A stretch of 64,000 nucleotides of DNA from Pyronema omphalodes. Its lineage: Eukaryota; Ascomycota; Pezizomycetes; Pezizales; Pyronemataceae. The translations under genes were made by a program, and so were the position numbers. Below, in pieces: positions 23,257-33,711 of the stretch. Under the pieces are notes generated by a model. It did not search any database. It saw only the letters and a list, made by a program, of their open reading frames with translations, and had not been told where the DNA came from. The first letter of the stretch is position 1. Each line of letters begins with the position of its first letter. Where the stretch lies: contig JAJJXM010000032.1 of NCBI GenBank assembly GCA_024516155.1, positions 434,001 to 498,000 of the forward strand, in the 5' to 3' direction.

Positions 23257-26200
23257 TTACCTACCCCTCTGCACCAAGCCAGTGGTAACCCTCTTCTGCC
23301 CACCCCCCAAACTCTTAGCAACAATCGCATCCATCGCGGCAATACTCTCAATCTTTTCCTTCTGCCTCGCTCTATCCCTGAGGTATCCGGCCGCCTCCGG
23401 TCTCATCCTAAGAATTCTCAAAATCATATCATCATTTGGTTCCGCCTGTTCCAGCTTCCTCTTTTCCTCCTTAACTTTCCGTATCGTTGATAAATTCCGT
23501 TTATTCAGCACCGACTTCTGTCGTACCACTCCATTAGAAACTGTTAGGAATCCCGAATTCGATCCGGAACCTGTAGTGGCGGCGGCGGCGGAAAGTGAGG
23601 ATAGACCACTGCCACCGGAACTTAGGGCCGCTTGTCGCTTTTGTTGTTGGCGTGCGGCGATGCTGTTGGCGATACGTTCAGAGCTGCGGACTAGGTCTTC
23701 GGTTTTTTCAAAGTAGAAGAATTGGAGGGTTTGTAATTCGTGGTACTTTGTGTTCTTGAGTTGTTCCATTGGAACACCGGTAGCTTCTCCGGTATATTCA
23801 TCTTTTGCATGGAAGAAATCAAGTAGTAGCTGTAGCCAGCGAGTGATGATTTCCGCTTCTTTGGGAGATAGGGGTTTTTGATTCGAAGGCTTTTCGGATA
23901 ATGTTGGAACCATTAATGATTCCAGAGTAACCAGGACTTCTTTCCATAGCTTCGTCATAACTAACGTCATAGCGGTAGGAGTTAATGTCTGGTTAAGAAT
24001 AGCGAAGTTTTCGTTGAAATATTCCGTCAAAGGCAGCAAGGCGCTAGCTATATCTGCATCTGTAATAACAGCCGCGACAGAGGGGGGTCTATTCCCGAGA
24101 CCAGTTCGCGAGAAGAGATTTGTCATAGCGGACATAGTTGAAGTTCCTTTACTGAGGACATTTTTCAAGGCCGCACGGGATAGACAATGGTGGATATAAG
24201 CGCTCAACTTATCGGTGATTTGTCTAGTCATATCCCGTTCAGTTCTCTTGAGGGTTCTGAAAGCTTTTCCGAAATGAAATTGGATATCATCCCTCTCACC
24301 CTCCATCGAGATACGTAATAATAAACGACCCTGGGTGTCTAGGTCTAACCAAATTTCTTTCGGTAAAAAGTCCATAAAGGCTTGAGGATCCAGTTTCAAG
24401 GAGGCGCGACCTAAACAATCGTGGTCTCCCATTGTATCCCAATCCCATAACGTTGCAACTAGCAGAATGGGGCCACCGGTGGTGATATCAAAGCTCTCTT
24501 CCCATCTTGGGTTAAGGTTGCTGTAAACAATACGGGTCTTGGCCAGGCGATGATGGAACTCGTCGCCGAGGACAACATAGGGGTCACTGTATCCAGAGAT
24601 ATCCATAGCTTTCAAATCTTCGGCCTCCATGATTTTGACAGTGAAGACATAGACGCTTCGTTTGGGGCCGCGTTGGACGGGTTCGTGTCTGGCGATTACC
24701 TCCGCCAATGCGTCGGCATTGATTGAAGATTCCAACCTGTCGAACATAGTCTGCGCAAATTCGATATTGTTGAGTTTTAAACATGACTGTGCTTTGGGTT
24801 AGCAAATTCTTGAAACATCCGAGTGATACAGTGTGGAGAGATACGCACCTCAGGAGCAAACTGAAACGGCTCAACTTTCTTTTCATTTGACCAAGCCTCC
24901 TTAGCCATTGCCATCCACTTTTGCTGTTTAGTCTGAGTCAAAGCGGCCTCTTGTTCCGGCGTCTTTTTGTTAAGCTCATGCCTAAACCAATATTCCAACT
25001 CCTCACAATATCTCGTAACACCCTTTTCCAGAATCTTAGTCATAACCGTCATAAACTTGGCATACTGGTATTCATCCTGCCAATTCAGCTCCTTTAAAAA
25101 GCCTATACTCTGGTTAAAACTCCTGAAAATATCAACAACGCTAGAAGTATGTCTCTCTTGTCTCTCTGTCAAATCCGGTCCTTCCGTCGCTGAAAACATT
25201 TGTTTATCTTGTTTAACAGCTCCTTCAACCCATCCCAGAACTTTGGAATCAACTTCTTGTAACCAGCGTTTAGGGAACTGGATAAACAGGTCCTCGATAT
25301 GAACAGGCCATTCTTCCGGCATATTTTTCAATCCCATATACAAGGCACGCAAATCGGTAAATTGCCGGTAAATATCGAGACCGTCATCCAAGGCCATTTC
25401 CTGTTTTCTGGCCGCGAGTTCTGCGAAAGTTTCTTCGAGGACTGATTTGACTTTCAGGGCAAGTTTGGGGTATACCACTTCGACGAAAATACGGGTAGGT
25501 GAGACATGACTATTGAAGGAATTAGTAGCTGCTCAGATGAGAGTGATGACTGGTGATTGCCAACTTACCCAAGAATCTTCTTATTGAACCTCTTCTGAAC
25601 CTTATCCACCATTCCATCAACCTCCTTCATAAGATTCAGTATATGTATCGGATCAATGGTTTCCCCCTCCTTTTTATTCGCCATGATATGGTCTTCAAAC
25701 ATTTCCCCCCAAACCTCCTCCGCTTTTTGTCGTAGACCATCTTTCAAGGTTTCGCAATACTCATCAATATCAACCCTTGTGAACATTTCATTCTTGTAAA
25801 TATAAGTATCCAGAACCCAAAGAGGGAGTCCAATTGATTCCGCTTCCGGGCTGTAAGCATGTTGCAAGATATCATACAACTCCCTGAGAACAAAATCATG
25901 GACAGATGACAGGAGTTGACGGAACTGATTTTGATCTGCGATGGTCCACATATGAGGCGGGAATTCCGAGATCATGTATTCAAAGTATGCAAACGCGCTC
26001 TCCAAGGTCAATAATCGTAATTCTCCTTCCTGGTATTTCGTCCTAAACGCATCCAAGAAAACGACCATTCTTGAGTATTTCGGTAATCTCCATCTTGACG
26101 CACAAGCATTCAACAACTCCATTGAACTCTTCGCCAACAAAGCTACTGGCTCAGCTCCAGGAATATCGATTATCTCCAGTTCCATTTCCGGATCGCCTAG

Positions 26201-27448
26201 ATCTGTAACAAGACATCTTGCAACAATCTGTCTAAAAAACGCTCTTGGATCCGGTGGGATAAAAACATACTCTTCCTCTTCCTCCTCTCCATTTTTTCCA
26301 ATCTCCATATTCGGATCATAAACTGAGATCCTATTTCCCGGTCCAGAAAAGTCCCCACTACCCATACTTGGAGTATGCCCATGTCTCTTTGCTGTTCCAA
26401 CGAGGAGTTCCGCATGAGCTCTTCCCATTGTTAAAATATTCTCCGACACCTCCGTCCGTTCCTTTTTGACCCAAGCCTCCCAAGCTTCCTCCATATCAAA
26501 ATCATCTCTCCTTAGGGTACTTCCAGAGCTAAGATTCAGGTTATTCATGTACTGCTTCATATCATTAAACGCAGATTTTTCCGTCCACACAGCTTTCTTG
26601 GCATCGATATCCTTCTGACAAGTTTCTAGAGGGACATTAAAGACCCTACTAACGGTTTTGACCATTGGCATATCCTCGACTTTTCCGGACAAAGGTTCCT
26701 GGGTAGCGGTAACAGCAACTCCTTGTCCATCCCCCATATCTTCATGCCTCAGTAACTTTTTCTCCATCATTTCCAATCTCGCCACCAACTCAGGATTACT
26801 ACTTGCCCAACCCTCCTCTTTGATAACCCTACCCATGAGCCTAACAAACAACGCAACATGTCTATCCACCATTTGTTTCCAGTCACCTTGGGCACCACCT
26901 CCTCCATGTACCTTCTGTAATTCCTTCGTAGCATGGGTATAAAAGATCAACAACAAATCCTCCGGTCTCCTAGACTTTGCCGTATTCTCATAATATCTCG
27001 GTTCCACCAAGGCGCCATAAAAGCTTCCAAAAGTCCTCTTAACAGTCGCATCTTTATATTCGACCATTTTATCCTGACCCATCAAAACCGCCTGAGTGCG
27101 TTCCTTCAACACCGGAAGGAAACCTTTCGGAAATCGACAACCCTTAGTATCTTTACTACTACTACTTCCATAGGAAACTCGAGAGAAATCCGCAATCAGA
27201 TCCTGAAAAGTACCAGTGGAAAGACGTGAGCCAGGGGTAAGCATCTGAGGACTTGCTGCGGCTGCTGCGGCGGGGTTATAGGAGATTGATGAAGAGGCCC
27301 CGTGACGTCTTGGTCGTGGGGTTAATAGATAGTGAAGATATGCTACGCGGAGAGCGAAGGAAAATGCATCGTCACCGGTTACTAGCATGCTGTGTCGGGA
27401 GCGTTGCGAGCTACGCATGCTTTGGCGATGGATACGGGAAGACATCAT
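23257..27448 (-). CDS. Munc13-family protein (MHD1-C2-MHD2)
   Basis: Three exons (27448-25569, 25509-24849, 24786-23257) give 1356 residues. The introns are 59 nt (GTAAGT, TACTAAT branch, CAATAG) and 62 nt (GTGCGT...CACAG), and both preserve frame. Order of parts: a serine/arginine-rich N-terminus; a long helical region; a Munc13-homology-1 region about 660-780 (with QFPKRWLQEVDSKVLGW); a C2 domain about 892-1015; an MHD2 region about 1090-1180; and a basic tail. In the C2 domain the calcium-coordinating aspartates look complete: Asp909, Asp915, Asp962, Asp964 and Asp970. Animal Munc13 primes vesicles by opening syntaxin. The fission yeast relative Ync13 works at the plasma membrane in cytokinesis and vesicle tethering, so a role in exocytosis or septation is inferred. 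The start at 27448 is the first Met; MSSRIHRQS one residue later is equally possible. Confidence 0.9.
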
Positions 27449-29550
27449 GACGGGGGTATTCGGGGATGTGGAGGGTGGCGGCGTTGATGGGTTTTGTGTT
27501 TGATGTTGAGGTTTCGCCTTTAGAAGGGGTGAACGGCGTGAACAAGGTGAGCAAGGTGAACAAGGTGGACAAGGTGGACGAGGTGAACGGTATTGCGGAC
27601 CCGAAGATTGCTAAGCTCGTGAGCTCTTTATCGGTGTTCGCGTGATCGTGGAGAAAGTTGTAAAAGTCGAATGTTGTAAGCTGCTTGGTCGACGATTGAG
27701 CTCGTGATGCTGAGGACTGAGGTTACCCTTTGATGCGGGGCCGCTGTCCCTACGTCCCTGATTATTCCTCTGTGGTGTTGCGGAGTACAGCGGATAGCTT
27801 TAAGCAGGGAAGGGAACGCAGCAAGCAAGCAGCGGAGGTGGAGCTGGGTATCCTATCCTCCCCTGAGCTACAAACCAGGGGTGATGTCTTGGCGGTTGTG
27901 GGTGTGTAACGCGAGTCTTGCGTATGGTATAGATGGGATGATAAGATGACGCCGTACCGTAGATGAAGGCGGAGGTGGTGATGGCTTTGGGTTGGAAGTT
28001 GTTGGTTCGTAAGTTGCTGGACTGTAACCAGGACCCTGATGGCTGGGAGACGCGTGTGTAGATGTCTCTAGCTAAATGCAGATCATTCTATAAAAGTGAT
28101 TGGATGGTATTTATTGGGAAAAAGGAAAACGAAACAGAAAAGGTCGCGACAACAAACGAATGTTTCTGGAAGGATATCATGTGAGAGAAGATGGAGGATT
28201 ATTGTGCTTTGGCTTGGATCCTACATTCCGCTATGGTAGGGTATGTGCTCCTACAGCACATGTTAGGTATGTCCAGCCTATAACACCGACACCCCACCCT
28301 TCACCGGTTACCCCTCGCTGGTCCCCAAGCTATTCACTATTAATTATGAACCAAACAAGACCTACGCAAAGTTAATAATCTCGTGCTCTGCCAAAACACT
28401 TCACTATTTGAATTTTTCTATTTTATGCCTGTTAATTTTGAATGCTACAAATCATCAATTACGCCTCGAAAAAAACAGCAGAGAAGCAAAAACCGTAAAA
28501 AAAAGAACAGACAAAAGAAGTAACTTCAACTATGTAGTACCACAGAAAGCAACATCGACGATAATTCCAATCGATTGCCGCATCAAGCCACGAGCCCTGG
28601 AATTATTCCAGAACCCACACCACTAGCCAACTTCCTAGCTAGCTCCCAGTGAGCACACTACCAGAAGGCAAGAAAAAGCTTAGGTCCTTAGCTACATAAC
28701 ATTCAGTCAAAACCCCCAAGCTATACGTCACCCCTTTCATGCTTACATGCCAATAAACATCCTATGACAAAACCAAAACCAAATCAAAATAAAAACAAGA
28801 ACAAAACCAAACAACCATACGATACGATACCTTATATCCACAACATCCCAAACCTCCACACCAAAAACCTTCAATAAACCAACACCATTTAATTTTATTT
28901 TATTTTCATGAACCTTCCCAACGTTCCCATATGACGTATACCGTAGTCCAAACAAATTCCGAAACTCCAGGCTCCAGGCTCCAGGCTCCAGGTTCAAGCT
29001 GTTACCTTAAAGTCTCGCTTAGATCCGTTCCAGAGCTTACGTTATTTCTTGGGCCTGTTGTTACCTCTCTTCTTCGTGTTGCTGGTTTTCATTTTCGTCG
29101 TTAGGTGGTTTGTTTTGGAGCTTTGTTTGCTTTTTTCATACTCGGCACTCGGCACTCTTGAAGGTAATGTAATAAATGTAATGAAAGCTTCAAGAAATTA
29201 ATATAATGAATCTAGCAACTAAATCAAGATGCAAATCAAGATGCAAATAACATGCATACTATATCCAATATCCAATATCCAATGTCCAATATCCAATATC
29301 CAATGTCCAGGCATTACCGGCTTCTTTAATCGCCGCCGGAATCAGTGTTAAACCTCACCTCCATGCTAATCTTTTCCTCGTCCTCCTTTCTTGAAGAAAA
29401 GCCCACCAGAGTGCATAAACCAATCCACAACCTGCTATCTTAAAATTTCAAAGTTCCGAGTTCCAAGTTCCGAGCCCTAAGTTCCGAGTTCTGAGTTGTT
29501 TCAAATCACAATTCAAGATCTCCATTGGAATATTTGTTCGATGTTAGACA

Positions 29551-29676
29551 TTATCCAGTTATATGCAGTTATATGCAGTTATATGCAGTTATATGCAGTT
29601 ATATCCAGTTATATCCAGTTATATCCAGTTATATCCAGTTATATCCAGTTATATCCAGTTATATCCAGTTATATCC
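29551..29676 (+). repeat. 10-bp tandem array CAGTTATATC/G
   Basis: About 12 copies of a decamer. The left copies read CAGTTATATG and the right ones CAGTTATATC, so the variants are sorted into two blocks, as expected if each spread by local duplication. Confidence 0.95.
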
Positions 29677-30229
29677 GTATGATATAACTTATGATATGTT
29701 GTGATATATTATGATATACTAGTATCTTAAGCCCTATTGATTCTACCTTTCTATATACTTGTTCTGTACCCTCTCTGGAAAAGTAAAAGGTGGGAGAGAA
29801 GTAAAAACGGAGACAAAAAACAGAAGACACGAAACAGAAGATGGGAGATACGGAACAGAAGATGGGAGAGAAGATAAAGAGCAAGAAACAGCCAAAAACT
29901 GAAGACAGAAGAAGATGGGAGAGAAGATAAAGAGCAAGAAACAACAAACAAAAGACAGCAAAAAACAGCAAAAGACAAGAGAAAAGATAAAACCGATATT
30001 TCCCCGAACCCTTCATGCGTTCATCCCTTCATCCCTTCATCCCTTCATTCCTTCATTCCTTCATCGAGGGATAAGATATGATATGATTCGATATGATATG
30101 ATATATTAACCTCCTACTCATGCTGAAAGATGGTGGATTACTTGCTATGCTATGCTATGCTATGCTATAATTCCACCGTCCCTCCCAATAAGGTTTTTAA
30201 TATGTCCAATATGATTTCCATGGTTTCTA

Positions 30230-30596
30230 CAGTCGAACCTCCTTATAAGAGTACGCTGGGACCGGAGAGGTGTACTCTTATAATGACGAAACTCTTCGGG
30301 ACAGGTTGGCTTGGCTCGAGTGATCGCTTGAGACCCGGCGCGCTGGGGGTGGTGTGTACCGCCCCTCAGCCCCAAGGTAGTGCATTAGCGCCACCTTGAC
30401 ACGAGTATACCCTGCTCAGCACCTTCGCCCATACCTCTATCTTAAGAGTATGCTAACAATTTTTCGCATTTCCTTAAGAGTATTTTAGTATCGAGGTTAC
30501 TCTTATTTCCCATACAAAAATCGTCGGGACCACAGCTATGCACTCTTATGAAGAGGTTATTCTTATAATTGGTACGCTTATAAAAAGGTTCGACTG
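30230..30596. mobile_element. pogo/Fot1-like MITE with TA target duplication
   Basis: A 367-bp element flanked on both sides by TA (30228-30229 and 30597-30598). The ends are imperfect inverted repeats: it begins CAGTCGAACCTCCTTATAAG and its reverse complement begins CAGTCGAACCTTTTTATAAG. Inside are further TCTTATAA/TTATAAGAG-type subterminal motifs and a GC-rich centre around 30310-30400. There is no transposase frame, so it is non-autonomous. TA duplication and CAGT ends point to the Tc1/mariner superfamily, pogo/Fot1 group. Confidence 0.85.
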
Positions 30597-30800
30597 TAGT
30601 ATGATTGTATGGTTTCCATGATTTCTAATATGGTTTCTAATATGGTTTCTAATATTTCAAATATGGTTTTTTAGTATGATTATATGGTTTCTAATATGAT
30701 TATATGATTTTCCTCGATTTCTATAATTTCCAACAAGATTTCCATGATTTCCAACCCAAGTCCATGATTTCTAGTATCCCCAACCCAAGTCCAAGCTAAT

Positions 30801-30842
30801 CCCCAACCCAACCCAACCCAACCCAACCCAACCCAACCCAAG
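30801..30842 (+). repeat. Pentamer repeat AACCC
   Basis: Eight copies of AACCC in tandem. The unit differs from the usual fungal telomere repeat (CCCTAA), so this is not a telomere trace. Confidence 0.9.
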
Positions 30843-31282
30843 TCCATAGTATTTCAAATTTCAAATTTCAGCACTTGTATCTTGTACCTTGTATGTTTTA
30901 TATCACAATCACAAAGCCGCCGTCACGATAGCAGTTAGGGAAAAAATCTCCTTAACAAAAACAAAACAAAACATAATTGATATCAATATCTTCACCAGTA
31001 TCCTATCAGTATCTTCACCAGTATCTTCACCAACACAGTATCAATATCTCATCTTATCAAAACCAATATCTTATCTTATCTTATCAATATGAATAACGAT
31101 AAAATTTCCACTATCCCCAACTCCAATCCACTTCACTTTACTACAGGGTCACGTAACTCAACTCAACTCAACTCCATTCCATTCCACGGTACATCGATCC
31201 GCTACACTGCATTCGACGGCCTAAAAAGAGAAAAAAACCACAGAGGTATAAAAAAACCAGGCAAAACCACAGAAAAAAGAAA

Positions 31283-31340
31283 AGAAAGCTCCAACAGAAA
31301 GCTCCAACAGAAAGCTCCAACAGAAAGCTCCAACAGAAAA
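31283..31340 (+). repeat. 13-bp tandem repeat GAAAGCTCCAACA
   Basis: Four direct copies of a 13-mer inside an A-rich polypurine tract (31220-31660) that also repeats ACCACAG(A)n blocks. Confidence 0.9.
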
Positions 31341-32004
31341 AAGAACCACAGAGGTATAAAAAACCAAAAAAACACGAAAAAAAAACCAGTCAAAAAAAAG
31401 GCCCATATCCCACATCACATTATTTCGAAAAAAAAAAAAAAAAAAAAAGAAAAGAAAAAAACACAATCGAAAAAATGTGAAAACCAGCAAAGCACAGAAA
31501 AAAAAAACACGACCGAAAAAAAAGCCGAAAACCACAGAAAAAAAAGGCGAAAAAGCATAAAGGAAAAACCACAGTAAAAAGCAGAAAAAATGCGAAAACC
31601 ACAGTAAAAAAAAGAAAAAAACCACAGAAAAAAACCAGAAACAAACAAATAATTTCCCATATCGCCAACCGCACCAAGTTCTCATCTTCCCATATCATCA
31701 TCCCCATCAAATATATTTCTCTTACATCCACGCATCCACGCAGCTTAATCCAATCCAGTTCGACTAAATCCATCCAATCTAATCCAATCCAATCCAATCC
31801 GGTATACAGCATACACCATACACCATACACCATAGGGTATACGCTATACAATATTTGTATTTATAAAAGCATAAAAACAATGAATGATGAACATGATGTA
31901 TAGAACAGAACAGAACAGATTCAAAGAGATTTCGATTGAGATTTCGATTTCGATTAAATTAAGCATATCAGTCAGTATAAATTGGTTTGTTGGAGATGCT
32001 TCAT

Positions 32005-33711
32005 TTAATCAATCGTCATCCTCGCCGGTACAGGACTAACATGATTACTCATTTCCGTCATAGAATTCTTATCCTCCTCATCCGATACCCTACGTTTAGT
32101 GATATGAGGTTTTAATCCCTTATCAAAGTTAAGGATACAAGCTACTGCGTTTCCGATTGTTAAACAGATTAAAAGGATTGTGATGACGGCTGTGGAGAAA
32201 AAAAAAATACGTTAGCTTCAGTTGTTTCCAAAAAAGTCATATAATCAAAATTATATCATCAGCCGCCCGTTCTCGCCCGAGTCAATTCAGCTGATCAATT
32301 TTCACCAGTTCCCAAGGCTAGAATCAACCAGACAGCAATTTCCCCAGGGCTTACACAAGCATCGCCGCATCACCTCTTTTGCCGCGCGTCGCCAAGCAAT
32401 CTAGCTTCAAGCTCCCCGAGCTTTGTGTAACCGGTCCCCAATTTCCCCCCAAAAAACGCCTCCGGAATAATGGGAATAACCTACCAAAAGTAGTCAAACT
32501 CCTCCTAGCGGGTTTATAATTCTGTTCATAATCCTTCTGCCACATTCTGACCAATTTGAAAACGAAATAAGCGAGGGCCGCAAAGAATACCACCACAACC
32601 CCCCACATAATGGCTCTCTTTTCCCTTCTAGTGCACCATGCCGCAAGGATCAAGAATGCAATGGTAATCGGAAGTGCAGCGATAGTGACATAGAATTCGT
32701 AGTCTCGTCCACCGATACGGTCGGAAGGGTTTGTTGCGAATCCAGTGGTTGATGCGACAATGACGATGAATTGTACGGTGAATCCGACGAAGAAAAAGAA
32801 ATCAAATTTCAGGAGGGCGATGAAAATCTGTAAGGTGTCAGCTTTAGGTTGCTCTGCGCCCTAAATCCTTAGGTTCCTCCTATTGCTCCTGACGATCGCG
32901 CGCGTGTCGCTCAATTGCTGTATGCGCTTTCGCTACCCGAGCTCCCTCCCTTGCCAATTGGGACAACTAACCTGGAAAGTAAGGTATCTCTTCTTCATTC
33001 TGAGATCTGCCGAGATGTGTTTATAAATCCTCCAAGCAAATTCATCATAAAGTTTCCAACAAACCACGCTCATCAAAATCGTACTCAGCGCGATAACGCA
33101 AGGAATAGTGATTAAAAACGGCCTAATATCGTTCCAAATATCCTTTTTCCTCAGCGGCAGGCCGTCATCACCCGCCTCACCAAGAGCCCAGTTTGCATCC
33201 TTAATCTGATCCATTTGAATAGCGGCGTAGATAAGCATTGCCAGGTTGAAAACACAGATTCCAATAACTTGGATAGTATTTTTTAATCGGAGCGCATCGT
33301 AACATAGGATGACCAAGAACATGTGTGCGAAAATGAACAGCGTCAAGTAACTGGAAATCACTTAGTAGGAGTAATCGAGAGGGGATCATAAGAGAACACC
33401 GACGTTGGAATGGTTCGAGTCTGCGCACGTTGGAATTCTATCCTAGCCGTGGTCGCAGGATCTGTTTGTGCGTTGGATTGTAAAGACATGATATTTGGTA
33501 ATATTAAGTTGCTTTGAAAAGTGGCGAAAACATATCTATCTCGAGTCAGTATTTCATTCCAACACAACCCTCATTTCCATCCATCGCATTCCACCAATTG
33601 CACCAACAAAAGAAAAGTAACTCACCCCTCACAAGCCAACACAATACAACTCTGCACAAACGCCAAAATCAAGAAGCTCCAGCTCCATGGCGTAGACGGT
33701 CTATAAATCAT
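32005..33711 (-). CDS. UPF0658-type Golgi membrane protein
   Basis: Five exons (33711-33626, 33535-33404, 33350-32972, 32827-32485, 32189-32005) encode 374 residues. The introns are 90, 53, 144 and 295 nt. About eight hydrophobic segments can be seen: WSFLILAFVQSCIVLAC; YLTLFIFAHMFLVILCY; VIGICVFNLAMLIYAAI; FLITIPCVIALSTILMSVVC; FFFFVGFTVQFIVIVAS; FYVTIAALPITIAFLILAAW; MWGVVVVFFAALAYFVF; and VITILLICLTIGNAVACIL. The YDALRLKNTIQVIG motif between spans 2 and 3 is, as I recall it, typical of fungal UPF0658 Golgi apparatus membrane proteins, whose function is unknown. The second intron uses an unusual GTCGGT donor; the phase and the resulting RTIPTYLTLFIF sequence support it. The tail is acidic and cytosolic-like (RRVSDEEDKNS). 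The first exon, upstream of the conspicuous open frame, supplies the first membrane span. Confidence 0.82.

Larger units (their letters stand above)
27449..32004. other. Intergenic region with MITE and short tandem repeats
   Basis: No gene recognised. The first ~600 bases are GC-rich and include near-repeats of GGTGAACAA at 27520-27600, probably the promoter or leader of the Munc13-like gene. Later parts are AT-rich and hold the MITE (30230-30596), the 29.55 kb and 30.8 kb arrays, an A-rich tract with a 13-bp array (31200-31660) and several short ATG-less frames. Nothing in 28100-29500 looks coding. Confidence 0.5.

Noticed and set aside
30801..30842. AACCC repeats as an internal telomere trace
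   Set aside because: The unit lacks the T of the usual CCCTAA fungal telomere repeat and sits among many other simple repeats.
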